Below are positions 1-5,855 of a stretch of DNA of 22,147 bases, piece by piece. Source of the stretch: CAYVFC01 sp964450715 (lineage in GTDB: Bacteria; Myxococcota_A; Polyangia; Polyangiales; JAFGIB01); contig CAYVFC010000134.1 in the NCBI GenBank assembly GCA_964450715.1, forward strand, positions 1 through 22,147, read 5' to 3'. Every line of letters starts with the position of its first letter. The first letter of the stretch is position 1. Both the position numbers and the translations under genes were made by a program. Under the pieces are notes generated by a model, which saw nothing but the letters and a program-made list of their open reading frames with translations, did no database searches and had not been told where the DNA came from.

Positions 1-36
1 CCAGAGCTCCCCTTCGAGCTCGACTGCTTCATGTAG
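1..36. repeat. 36-bp imperfect repeat, copy at left edge
   Basis: Positions 1-36 match 22112-22147 at 30 of 36 bases, including a shared first 12 bases (CCAGAGCTCCCC). On the minus strand both copies read in the same frame: YMKQSSSKGSSG here and YIKPSCSMGSSG at the other end. If the ends are joined, the copies are an exact head-to-tail tandem in the coding sequence. Confidence 0.8.
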
Positions 37-776
37 GGCAGTAGCAGCTTGAACACGTCCAGCAGTTGCGAGCTTGAGCGGCCCGCCTTGCGATCTTCGA
101 CGTCCGCGGCCGCCAGGCGCATCTTCAGATCCGCCATCTGCATCTGCATCATGGCGGTGATCGTCTTCATCATCGCGCCGGTGGCCGCTTCCATTTCGCT
201 CGAGCGGCTCTGCGGTCCCTCCACGGCGCGAAGCGCCAGACGCATCATGAGCATTTCGGCCGGGCTCTGCCCGGAGCTGTGGCCGTTGCTCGGCGCGTGT
301 CCGTTGCGCGACGGACCGTCGATGCGTTCGGCGCCATCCAGATGGACGCGGCGTCCACCCACCCATGCTTGATCGATGGTGAGGCCTTGCAGATCGTACG
401 TGCCCGGCGGCAGCTTGGTCCGCAGCTTCTCGCGCGTGAGGCCTTCGGCGGAGTAGCGACCGACGGTGTGCGTCTTCTGCCCGTTGTGTACGGCCATCAC
501 CCGTACGGAAACTAGGCGCGGGTCACGACCCGCCTTGCGGATCTTCTCGGCGGCCTCCGGCTTGATCGCGAAGAGGGAGAAGCCGGGAGGCACGAGCGGG
601 CCGGTGGTGTCGGCATAGGTCTGCTCAGCCAAGGCGGCGAGCTCGTCGGCGATGTCCTCCGGCAAGTCCGGGGCGGACTCGTCATCCGACCGCAACAGGT
701 CCGCGATCGGATCGACTTCGTCGACGGATTCGATCTCCAATGCCTCGTGCCTCACATCCCGGGGATCCTCGTGCAT
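1..776 (-). CDS. Late-operon protein of unknown function (N-terminal ~258 residues, runs off window edge)
   Basis: I read an open minus-strand frame from ATG at 776 to the window edge with no stop. It starts MHEDPRDVRHEALEIES and has an acidic N-terminus of ~60 residues. A more ordered middle follows (residues ~65-150, containing VPPGFSLFAIKP and LPPGTYDLQGLTIDQAWVGG), then a Ser/Gly/Asn linker and a Met-rich helical part (GAMMKTITAMMQMQMADL). If the molecule is circular the frame continues into 22147-21778, giving 381 residues. No strong Shine-Dalgarno precedes ATG776 and the frame stays open for at least 30 codons upstream, so the start is uncertain. It would be the first gene of the leftward operon. 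I do not recognise the family; a scaffold-like or virion role is only inferred from position. Confidence 0.72.
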   Translation of the reverse strand, partial: MHEDPRDVRHEALEIESVDEVDPIADLLRSDDESAPDLPEDIADELAALAEQTYADTTGPLVPPGFSLFAIKPEAAEKIRKAGRDPRLVSVRVMAVHNGQKTHTVGRYSAEGLTREKLRTKLPPGTYDLQGLTIDQAWVGGRRVHLDGAERIDGPSRNGHAPSNGHSSGQSPAEMLMMRLALRAVEGPQSRSSEMEAATGAMMKTITAMMQMQMADLKMRLAAADVEDRKAGRSSSQLLDVFKLLLPYMKQSSSKGSS

Positions 777-912
777 GGCTACTGTGGCAGATCGGGCGAC
801 CGTCGACAATGCCGCGCAGCGCGAGCGTGCCCGGTGGTAACTGGCAGCGCTCGCGGTGACCAAAAAATAGCGCTGGAAATCCGCCACTTGTGCGCGCGTA
901 GTTCAAGCGAGG

Positions 913-971
913 CCGGGAGCGCCGGCGGGGATCATCCAAGCTCGGCAGGCTGGGATCGCCGGCGCTCCCGG
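913..971. repeat. Perfect 15-bp inverted repeat with 29-nt loop
   Basis: CCGGGAGCGCCGGCG at 913-927 is matched by its exact reverse complement at 957-971. Neither strand has a following T-run, so a classic intrinsic terminator is unlikely. It sits in the middle of the divergent region, so an operator, a replication structure or a transcript-end structure are all possible. Confidence 0.75.
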
Positions 972-1199
972 TTCGGTTTCAGTGGTGCCCACCGTTTTGC
1001 CCAACGTGCTACACTCCTCGCCGCGGGAACCTGCGATCGCGGCCGAATCCCCCCCGGGTCGCGCGGGTTCCCGCTTCTGCGTGGCGCGTGTTCAGTGCGA
1101 TCCGTGTGCTGGCGATCCGAGTCGCGCGCGTGTTACTCTCCGGTTTCCTAGCGCGCTTTGCGCCTCAACGAGACGACGCCACACGAGCAGAAAGACCAA

Positions 1200-1229
1200 C
1201 GCCCGGCGAGCTCGAAGCCGCGCCGGGCG
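1200..1229 (+). promoter_or_regulatory. GC-rich hairpin in the leader of the initiator gene
   Basis: CGCCCGGCG (1200-1208) pairs with CGCCGGGCG (1221-1229) around a 12-nt loop, ending 47 nt upstream of the initiator start. No U-run follows. It could act as an attenuator or leader structure if transcription starts upstream. Confidence 0.5.
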
Positions 1230-1262
1230 CTGAGTGACCCCTGACAAGGACCACCAATCACC

Positions 1263-1280
1263 ATGAGGGATTCACGATGA
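1263..1280 (+). other. Possible five-residue leader peptide overlapping the initiator start
   Basis: ATG at 1263 opens a frame reading MRDSR whose TGA (1278-1280) overlaps the ATG of the initiator gene (1277) in an ATGA arrangement. Translational coupling is possible. Equally, its GAGGG may simply be the ribosome-binding site of the initiator gene. Nothing beyond the sequence arrangement supports it. Confidence 0.25.
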
Positions 1281-2410
1281 CAGAGCCGAGCCTAGCCCAG
1301 AACGGCGGAACCGTCCACACTTGCGCCGACTGCGGCCGGTTTGTGGCTACCCTCGAGGCGCCCGGGGACCTGCTTCGGCCGGCGCGACTCATCTGCGAGG
1401 CCTGCGCCGAGCCGGGCGCGCTGTGGAAGCAGTGCGAGCCGATAGGCCCGGCGCCCGAAAAACGGGCGTTCGTGTGGGTGGACGTGGAATTCCTCGAGCT
1501 CGTGGCGCCGCTGCTGGGGGCGGTGGAGCTTCGGACCTACCTCGCCGCGGTGCAGCTCTGCGACGGCTCCCGGGCGCTCTGCTCGCAGGCGAAGCTGGCC
1601 CGAACGGCGGGGCTAAGTCGCCGAAATGTGGTCGACGCGGTCGAGCTATTGCAGCGGATCGGCCTCTTGGTGCGGGCCGGCACGTACGGGGCGCGCGGCA
1701 GTCGCTATCTAGTCGTCAGGACTGCACAAATCGGCGGCGACCCGGCGCGGCCGTGCCTGCTGCGTCCGGGCGCGTATGCGGAGGCCCGCAGGGCGCTATC
1801 CGTGATCCGGGGATCACCGGTCGAGGCCCGATCCGTGATCTGTGATCACGTCACCCGTGATCCGGGGATCACGGATACCAGTGATCTGGGGATCACGGAT
1901 TCACCTTCTCTATATCCCACAGGGATCCAACAAACAAACCAACTAGCGGGGAGGTTCGCCCACCCACCCACCCCAGAGCGGCGGAACGGCGCTCGCGCGC
2001 CGTGCCTCATCGCCGAAGCCGCGGCCGAGGCCGCGGCGGCGAGCTGGCCCGAGTACTCCCGCCACGTGGTGACCGACCGGGCCCTGCGCCTGGTCGAATG
2101 GGCCGAGGCTGCCGGCGAGCCGGCGACCGAGGCGCAGATCGCGAAGTTCCTGAGCGACGGCGCCCAGCAGGACTGGATCCGCCGGGGCGTTGCCCGTGCC
2201 AAAAACCCCATCTCCAGTGGCTTGCATGTTTGGTGTGACCGGGAAAGGTGGCTGTTTCGGCTTCGAGAGAGCAACCGAGCGGCGGCGAGGCACGCCGAGC
2301 GGGAACGGGCGGCGGTGGTGCGGGAGCTACCGCAGTCCGAGCGGGTGTCCCTCGCCCGCCGCGCCCTGGCGGCGGTCGACTCCGCCAGCCGGGAGAAGCG
2401 ACTAGGTTGA
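1277..2410 (+). CDS. Replication initiator, lambda O-like organisation
   Basis: This 377-aa protein has a zinc knuckle near the N-terminus (C16, C19, C40, C43), then a winged-helix-like domain at ~60-150. That domain includes SQAKLARTAGLSRRNVVDAV as the helix-turn-helix and GSRYLVVRT as the wing strand. Residues ~176-210 form a low-complexity linker with DPGITD/DLGITD repeats, and its DNA consists of iterons. The C-terminal ~140 residues are helical and charged. No P-loop is visible, so it is not a helicase. The layout matches phage initiators that bind iterons in their own gene and recruit host replication machinery. It is the first gene of the rightward block, with GAGGG upstream of ATG 1277. 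Its stop overlaps the next promoter. Assignment rests on fold-like motifs and iteron placement, not a database match. Confidence 0.75.
   Translation: MTEPSLAQNGGTVHTCADCGRFVATLEAPGDLLRPARLICEACAEPGALWKQCEPIGPAPEKRAFVWVDVEFLELVAPLLGAVELRTYLAAVQLCDGSRALCSQAKLARTAGLSRRNVVDAVELLQRIGLLVRAGTYGARGSRYLVVRTAQIGGDPARPCLLRPGAYAEARRALSVIRGSPVEARSVICDHVTRDPGITDTSDLGITDSPSLYPTGIQQTNQLAGRFAHPPTPERRNGARAPCLIAEAAAEAAAASWPEYSRHVVTDRALRLVEWAEAAGEPATEAQIAKFLSDGAQQDWIRRGVARAKNPISSGLHVWCDRERWLFRLRESNRAAARHAERERAAVVRELPQSERVSLARRALAAVDSASREKRLG
1802..1896. repeat. Four palindromic iterons inside the initiator gene
   Basis: GTGATCCGGGGATCAC occurs at 1802-1817 and 1857-1872, GTGATCTGGGGATCAC at 1881-1896, and a shorter variant GTGATCTGTGATCAC at 1835-1849. 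Copy starts are spaced 33, 22 and 24 bp apart. Each copy is a near-palindrome with GTGATC/GATCAC arms. Such arrays inside an initiator gene are typical binding sites of the encoded initiator. Confidence 0.88.
1899..1948. other. AT-richer segment next to iterons, candidate unwinding element
   Basis: Immediately after the last iteron the sequence becomes unusually AT-rich for this window, including CTCTATATCC and CAACAAACAAACCAAC. Iterons followed by an AT-rich stretch is the layout of the lambda origin. I infer that 1802-1948 is the replication origin. Confidence 0.55.
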
Positions 2411-2434
2411 CTGTCGACACCGCGTGGGTACACT
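2407..2434 (+). promoter_or_regulatory. Sigma70-like promoter for the small RHH gene
   Basis: TTGACT (2407-2412) and TACACT (2429-2434) are separated by 16 bp. The -35 overlaps the stop codon of the initiator gene. The -10 ends only 6 nt before ATG 2441, placing the expected transcription start at or next to that ATG, which implies a leaderless mRNA. The palindrome TGTCGACA (2412-2419) at the -35/spacer boundary is a plausible operator. Confidence 0.6.
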
Positions 2435-2440
2435 TCACCC

Positions 2441-2620
2441 ATGCCGACCCGTGACCGCTACCTGCCCCTTCGCGTTTCCCTCGCCGAGCTCCGACGCTGG
2501 AAGCGCGCGGCTCGCGCTGACGGCCGAACCCTCTCCTCGTGGGTGCGGGTGGTCCTGGATCGTCGCGTCGAGATTGAGCGCGCCGCGGACGAATTCCGGC
2601 GCAGCGACACGAAACCCTGA
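2441..2620 (+). CDS. Small ribbon-helix-helix DNA-binding protein
   Basis: This 59-aa basic protein begins MPTRDRYLPLRVSLAEL. The pattern is an N-terminal beta strand (RYLPLRVS), helix (LAELRRWKRAARADG), turn and second helix (TLSSWVRVVLDRRVEIERAA), as in Arc/MetJ/CopG-type dimeric repressors. It has no Shine-Dalgarno, but a promoter lies 6 nt upstream, so translation is probably leaderless. A self-repressing regulator of the rightward block is the natural guess, with TGTCGACA in its promoter as a possible site. The fold assignment is from pattern only. Confidence 0.7.
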   Translation: MPTRDRYLPLRVSLAELRRWKRAARADGRTLSSWVRVVLDRRVEIERAADEFRRSDTKP

Positions 2621-2635
2621 CGAAAGGATCCAACG

Positions 2636-2944
2636 ATGAACCAGCAGTGCAGACGCGAAGTGCTTCAAACGATTTTGCGAGCGATCAGATCCGCGGAGGC
2701 GGACTTCCCTCCAGACGTTTTGAGCGACGTCCATGCCGAACTCGAACGAGCAACGGCGCAACACGCACCGATGAGCGGACCGCATGAGGGCTGGGCCGTC
2801 ATCTTCGAAGAACTGGACGAACTGTGGGACGAAGTGCGGGGGCATTCCGATAACCGCACCGAGCGCATGCGATACGAAGCGATCCAGGTCGCGGCGATGG
2901 CGGTGCGCTTCGTGATCGATATCTGCGACAGGGGGAATCGATGA
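2636..2944 (+). CDS. MazG-like all-alpha protein
   Basis: This 102-aa acidic helical protein is preceded by GAAAGGA. The stretch EGWAVIFEELDELWDEV followed by EAIQVAAMAVRFVIDI resembles small phage proteins of the MazG/all-alpha NTP pyrophosphatase type, which carry an EExxE metal-binding helix and a second acidic helix. The canonical KExxD is not intact here (EAIQ instead), so catalysis is uncertain. Family members hydrolyse non-canonical or excess NTPs and affect nucleotide pools and alarmone signalling. Its stop overlaps the next start. Confidence 0.6.
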   Translation: MNQQCRREVLQTILRAIRSAEADFPPDVLSDVHAELERATAQHAPMSGPHEGWAVIFEELDELWDEVRGHSDNRTERMRYEAIQVAAMAVRFVIDICDRGNR

Positions 2945-3183
2945 CCATTCCTGGAGGCAGCCGTCACGTCATTCCCCGAGGCACCGAGGTCTACAACCAC
3001 ACCACGGGCGAGCACACGATCCGGCGTGTCAGCTACCCGGTGCACGTCAATGGCGTGAATCTCGGTCGAGCGTACTGGTTCGGCGATCGGGCTCACCTGA
3101 TGAGCTGCGACGCGAAGCTGATCGGTCAACCGCTCGATACGTCTCCGACTTGCGGAAACTCCCTGCCGGGGGGGAAGCGATGA
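2941..3183 (+). CDS. Hypothetical small early protein (80 aa)
   Basis: Starts at ATG 2941, overlapping the preceding stop (ATGA), and ends overlapping the next start, so it is translationally coupled on both sides. The sequence looks beta-rich (RGTEVYNHTTGEHTIRRVSY), with two Cys residues in the C-terminal third. I do not recognise it. Conservation of the coupled arrangement is the main evidence that it is real. Confidence 0.6.
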   Translation: MTIPGGSRHVIPRGTEVYNHTTGEHTIRRVSYPVHVNGVNLGRAYWFGDRAHLMSCDAKLIGQPLDTSPTCGNSLPGGKR

Positions 3184-3338
3184 GCGACCTAACGCCGGCG
3201 CGTGTGGTCCTGCTGGTGATTCACTTGCTCGCTGTCTCCGTGGCGCTGTATGCGTTTGTCGTGTCGTGGCGAGCGTATCGCGACGCGAAGCGAACGACTG
3301 AACGGATCGATCGCATCTTGCGGAAGGGGAAGCCATGA
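3180..3338 (+). CDS. Small single-span membrane protein (52 aa)
   Basis: ATG 3180 overlaps the preceding stop, with GGGGGGAAG upstream. Residues ~7-30 (ARVVLLVIHLLAVSVALYAF) form a clear membrane helix followed by a basic helical tail (AYRDAKRTTERIDRILRKG). Its last codons overlap the next start (ATGA at 3335). Function unknown; early small phage membrane proteins often modify host membrane functions or exclude other phages, but nothing here shows which. Confidence 0.65.
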   Translation: MSDLTPARVVLLVIHLLAVSVALYAFVVSWRAYRDAKRTTERIDRILRKGKP

Positions 3339-3559
3339 GCAACCCGCGACCGTTGGACTTCGAGTGTCGGGCGTGCGCGGCGCCGCCCGGCTACGACTGC
3401 TTTACCGTCGGCACGTGCGGCGGGTTTCTTCGCCGCAGCTACCATCAGGAACGCATGGGCCAGGCCATCGGCTACCCGGTGCCACTGCCGCGCAATTGGC
3501 CAGAACTCCGAGTACGCGCTGCCCGTTGGGTGCAGCTTGTCAACCAGGGGGAGGCATGA
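3335..3559 (+). CDS. Small zinc-finger protein (74 aa)
   Basis: Contains a CRACAAPPGYDC motif followed by a HQER segment. This resembles the compact phage and actinobacterial zinc-binding motif CxxCxAxPGxxC...HxxR, predicted to bind nucleic acid or protein. It overlaps the upstream stop by 4 nt, and the next gene starts inside its last codons (ATGA at 3556). A regulatory role in the early block is inferred. Confidence 0.6.
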   Translation: MSNPRPLDFECRACAAPPGYDCFTVGTCGGFLRRSYHQERMGQAIGYPVPLPRNWPELRVRAARWVQLVNQGEA

Positions 3560-3726
3560 GTCCGATCACGATTCAAGTGACGATAGACGGACGCACCGCA
3601 GAGCGCCTGGAAGCGCTCGCGCAGCTCACGGACACGGGACGCAGCGAGACCGCGGCCGAGCTGTTGCGGATCGTCCTGTCCAAGATTGCCAAGGAGGCGA
3701 AGTCTCCGAACGCGGTGGGGGTGTAG
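3556..3726 (+). CDS. Small RHH-like protein (56 aa)
   Basis: Starts at ATG 3556 overlapping the previous stop, after GGGGGAGG, a strong ribosome-binding site. The sequence opens with a beta strand (ITIQVTIDG), then helix (RTAERLEALAQLTD), a TGRSETAAELLRIVL helix and a short tail. This is a second candidate ribbon-helix-helix fold in the early block. Its strand is less basic than that of the 2441 gene, so DNA binding is less certain. Confidence 0.6.
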   Translation: MSPITIQVTIDGRTAERLEALAQLTDTGRSETAAELLRIVLSKIAKEAKSPNAVGV

Positions 3727-3727
3727 C

Positions 3728-3928
3728 GTGGCCGAGCTGTACTGGAATCGGACGGGGCGCGTAGCGTGCTGGCGACACAGGCCGACCACAGGCGGAACGC
3801 GGTGGACGTCGGAGGATTGGCGAAGGATGTCAGTTGACGACGTGGCGTCGCTCCCGTCGGCATCGTTGGACCCCAGCAACCCGGAGCAACCTTGGTGCGA
3901 CGACTGCCGGAAGGACAGAAGCGAATGA
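3728..3928 (+). CDS. Small Trp-rich protein with a split zinc-binding motif (66 aa)
   Basis: Chosen start is GTG 3728, one base after the preceding TAG; an upstream in-frame start would overlap deeply. A CWRH pair (C14, H17) and a C-terminal CDDC (C57, C60) could make a CxxH...CxxC zinc site. Six Trp residues are unusual for 66 residues. Its last codons overlap the next ATG (3925). Function unknown. Confidence 0.55.
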   Translation: MAELYWNRTGRVACWRHRPTTGGTRWTSEDWRRMSVDDVASLPSASLDPSNPEQPWCDDCRKDRSE

Positions 3929-4218
3929 GCAACGTTGAACGCGGAGACGTGGTGCAGACTCCGGAAGGCTACCTGGCGATCGTTGAAGGTCCTACGGCAT
4001 CCAGGCGTGAGCGGGTTTGTGCGGCCCGCAAGCAAGCCGCGGATGCCTGGCAGCTGTTGTTTCGGCTACACGCCGCTTGCGGTAACCTCGAGCGACTGTG
4101 TCAGATCACAAGCGAGCCGACCGATCTTCAGTCAATTTGGGAAGCGCGCCAGGAACTATCGGCGGCCATGACCTGCATCGGTTCAGTGCGCACGCTACTT
4201 TCGACGGTGAAGCTGTGA
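3925..4218 (+). CDS. Hypothetical early protein (97 aa)
   Basis: Starts at ATG 3925 with an ATGA overlap. The N-terminal ~22 residues (ERGDVVQTPEGYLAIVEGP) look like the first strands of an SH3-like barrel, and the remainder is helical with four Cys. Its TGA overlaps the GTG of the next gene. No family recognised. Confidence 0.55.
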   Translation: MSNVERGDVVQTPEGYLAIVEGPTASRRERVCAARKQAADAWQLLFRLHAACGNLERLCQITSEPTDLQSIWEARQELSAAMTCIGSVRTLLSTVKL

Positions 4219-4412
4219 CGCTGGCTCCAGGCCAACGGGTGCGCGACTGCAAGAACCTTCAGCGCTTCGGAACCGTGCTCGGTCCCGGTGCGCTTGGCGG
4301 GACGTTGATTGTGCAGTGGGATGATCACCAGGGGGCGAGAATCGCTCAGCTACAGCGGATCCGGCTCGTGTCGGATTGCTGGAAGGGAACCGGGCACAAG
4401 CTGTGCCTCTGA
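4215..4412 (+). CDS. Small SH3-like protein (65 aa)
   Basis: GTG 4215 overlaps the preceding stop (GTGA). The sequence is a run of short beta strands (QRVRDCKNLQRFGTVLGPG, GTLIVQWDDH, ARIAQLQRIRLV) typical of small SH3/KOW-like barrels. A similar opening is seen at the start of the preceding protein, suggesting related small barrels. Function unknown. Confidence 0.5.
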   Translation: MTLAPGQRVRDCKNLQRFGTVLGPGALGGTLIVQWDDHQGARIAQLQRIRLVSDCWKGTGHKLCL

Positions 4413-4594
4413 CTTCTTCCGAGCTGAAGCACCGGCGAGCGCTACTCGCCGAGCTCGAGCGGCAGATCGCGGAAATCGATCGCGCCCTGTGGGGACTCTG
4501 CCCGATGAAAAATGCGGCGGTGCAGCTCCAGACGCGCCGGCGGCCGCTGGCGCTGGCGCGCGAGCAGTTGCGCCGGGAGGTCGAGTCCTCGTGA
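4403..4594 (+). CDS. Small helical (coiled-coil) protein (63 aa)
   Basis: Start chosen at GTG 4403, overlapping the upstream gene by 10 nt; ATG 4376 in the same frame would overlap by 37 nt and is the alternative. The protein is nearly all helix with heptad-like leucines (HRRALLAELERQIAEIDRAL) and a basic second helix. Its stop overlaps the next GTG. Function unknown. Confidence 0.5.
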   Translation: MPLTSSELKHRRALLAELERQIAEIDRALWGLCPMKNAAVQLQTRRRPLALAREQLRREVESS

Positions 4595-5400
4595 GTCCCG
4601 GCCAGGCGCGTCTGCTGCGCGAGCTCGCGCGCCGGTCGGGAATGACCGACGAACAGATCGAAGCACACGCGCTGCCGGAGCTCTCCGCCCTTCCCTGCAT
4701 CCTGGTCACCACGAGCATGGGGCGCCGAGCGCACCTCGAGCGGTCGTTGCCGTCTTGGCTCTCCTACACACCATGCAACATCGTGGTGGTCGACTGGAGT
4801 TGTCCACAGCACTCCGGGGATTGGGCCGAGGAGCAGTCCGCGCGCGTGCTCGCGGTGCGCGACACGGCGGAGCACTTTCACAAGACGGCCGCCCTGAACA
4901 TCGGAATACGCCGAGCCTTGACCGAGATCCAGTCGGTGTGGAGCGGGCAGGGGTGGGTGATGGTGCTGGATGCGGACACGGTGATACTGCCCGGCTTCTG
5001 GACGCACGTGGTAGATCATGCGCGACCGGACCGGTTCATGTTCATGGCGGGGGATCCCGAGAAGAAGGATCTCTCTGGGCTGCTGCTGGCGACCGCGCAG
5101 ACGTGGGCCTCCGCGCCCTACGATGAACGCTTCCAAGGTTGGGGCCTCGAGGATTGGGATCAACGCTGCCGGATGCACTTCGATCGCGGCCTCGACTTCG
5201 ACAGCATCCCGTCCCGGTTCGCCGAACCGCTTAGGCACAGTGACGACTTGCGCGTCGCCCACCAGGCAGATCCCGACAAGATGACCACCTATCGTCGGAA
5301 CTGGCGGCTCATCAACTCGAACGTGAAGGGGTGGACGGGTCAAGAACTGCACGAGCTCGAGCATCGGCGCGTGCGATGGCTGTTCGGAGGGTTTTGGTGA
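4591..5400 (+). CDS. Glycosyltransferase, family 2/7-like (GT-A fold)
   Basis: A 269-aa protein from GTG 4591 (GTGA overlap). After a helical ~30-residue lead it has a GT-A core: PCILVTTSMGRRAHLERSL (first strand), IVVVDWSC, a HKTAALNIGIRRA helix, and WVMVLDADTVILPGFW with the DxD-type metal site at D127-D129. The GWGLEDWDQR block (183-192) matches the acidic C-terminal motif of galactosyl/chondroitin-type transferases. These enzymes transfer a sugar from a nucleotide sugar. In a phage the acceptor could be a virion protein, phage DNA or host surface glycan; early position favours host or DNA modification. Family assignment is strong, acceptor unknown. Confidence 0.85.
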   Translation: MSPGQARLLRELARRSGMTDEQIEAHALPELSALPCILVTTSMGRRAHLERSLPSWLSYTPCNIVVVDWSCPQHSGDWAEEQSARVLAVRDTAEHFHKTAALNIGIRRALTEIQSVWSGQGWVMVLDADTVILPGFWTHVVDHARPDRFMFMAGDPEKKDLSGLLLATAQTWASAPYDERFQGWGLEDWDQRCRMHFDRGLDFDSIPSRFAEPLRHSDDLRVAHQADPDKMTTYRRNWRLINSNVKGWTGQELHELEHRRVRWLFGGFW

Positions 5401-5582
5401 TGAACGAGACGAACGAAACTATCGTCGGGCAGTCCTACGTGACCCCGAAGGACACGACAATCGAGCAGGGCACGACCGAGCCGGGAGGCAGCGCAGCCGG
5501 CAATGTGGCGATCGCCGCGGTGCTGGTCGCGTTCGGGGCGGCGGCCGTCGAGCTCGTGCGCTGGATCGTGGGGTTGTTTTGA
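5400..5582 (+). CDS. Small C-terminally anchored membrane protein (60 aa)
   Basis: ATG 5400 overlaps the glycosyltransferase stop. A Thr/Glu-rich, hydrophilic N-terminal half is followed by one membrane helix (residues ~36-58, NVAIAAVLVAFGAAAVELVR). The topology, hydrophilic domain then C-terminal anchor, is the same as many late proteins in this window. Function unknown. Confidence 0.6.
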   Translation: MNETNETIVGQSYVTPKDTTIEQGTTEPGGSAAGNVAIAAVLVAFGAAAVELVRWIVGLF

Positions 5583-5674
5583 TGAAGGCGGAACTCCCGG
5601 ACTTCGGTCAATCCGGGGCTACGGTGCAGAATCGCAGTCGATGTTGGTGGGGGTCAACTGCACGCACGCCGTAG
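5582..5674 (+). CDS. Possible 30-aa peptide
   Basis: ATG 5582 overlaps the previous TGA and opens a 30-codon frame ending at TAG 5672-5674. The only support is the coupled start; the sequence (two adjacent Trp, basic) resembles nothing I know. It may be spurious. Confidence 0.22.
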   Translation: MKAELPDFGQSGATVQNRSRCWWGSTARTP

Positions 5675-5690
5675 TCTGTCGGCCGAGCAA

Positions 5691-5710
5691 CTGACAACTG
5701 TCAGACAGGG
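5691..5710. promoter_or_regulatory. Overlapping small palindromes upstream of the zinc-ribbon gene
   Basis: CTGACAACTGTCAG (5691-5704) is a 6-2-6 inverted repeat and overlaps CTGTCAGACAG, a 5-1-5 palindrome ending at 5709. The core ACTGTC(A)GACA resembles the ACTGTCGACA palindrome in the RHH promoter at 2411-2419, so both could be operators of one regulator. No clear -35/-10 pair is placed nearby. Confidence 0.4.
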
Positions 5711-5717
5711 AGGAACG

Positions 5718-5852
5718 ATGTTTTTCGAGTACCTTTGCGCCGGGTGTTGGCGCTACTTCTACGGACCGGGGCCGTGGCTCGGGTGGGTTGTTACCTGTCC
5801 GCACTGTGGGCGCACACGCACACGGGGCAACGAGCACCCGGAGCCCCGGTAA
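5718..5852 (+). CDS. Small zinc-ribbon protein (44 aa)
   Basis: ATG 5718 follows a strong ribosome-binding site (CAGGGAGGAACG). The protein has CAGC (C7, C10) and CPHC (C27, C30) separated by an aromatic Trp/Tyr/Pro/Gly-rich loop, the pattern of a minimal zinc ribbon, and ends TAA 5850-5852. It is the last rightward gene and stops 3 bases from the end of the convergent protease gene. A transcription-regulating or protein-binding role is only a guess. Confidence 0.6.
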   Translation: MFFEYLCAGCWRYFYGPGPWLGWVVTCPHCGRTRTRGNEHPEPR

Positions 5853-5855
5853 CTG

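Larger units (their letters stand above)
777..1276. other. Divergent intergenic control region
   Basis: These 500 bases separate the leftward and rightward blocks. I find no convincing gene: the open frames here are compositionally biased and lack ribosome-binding sites. The region holds a perfect 15-bp inverted repeat (913-927/957-971), a GC-rich 9-bp hairpin (1200-1208/1221-1229), a short A-run (862-867) and possible weak -10-like elements (TACACT at 1010-1015; TGTTACTCT at 1131-1139) that lack good -35 partners. It must hold the promoters for both blocks, but I cannot place them confidently. Confidence 0.7.

Noticed and set aside
1..36. Terminal repeats as inverted terminal repeats of a linear protein-primed genome (as in PRD1)
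   Set aside because: The edge repeats are direct, not inverted, are imperfect, lie inside an open reading frame that joins in phase, and there is no protein-primed DNA polymerase gene here.
1..372. Plus-strand open frame at 49-372 and others in the first 950 bases
   Set aside because: They lie opposite the continuous minus-strand gene 776-1 and have shadow-like composition.
757..767. ATCCCGGGGAT near the start of the leftward gene as a fifth iteron
   Set aside because: It shares only the GGGGAT core and lacks the GTGATC/GATCAC arms, so I did not count it.
1010..1139. TACACT (1010-1015) and TGTTACTCT (1131-1139) as promoters of the initiator gene
   Set aside because: Neither has an acceptable -35 at 16-18 bp, so I did not annotate them as promoters.
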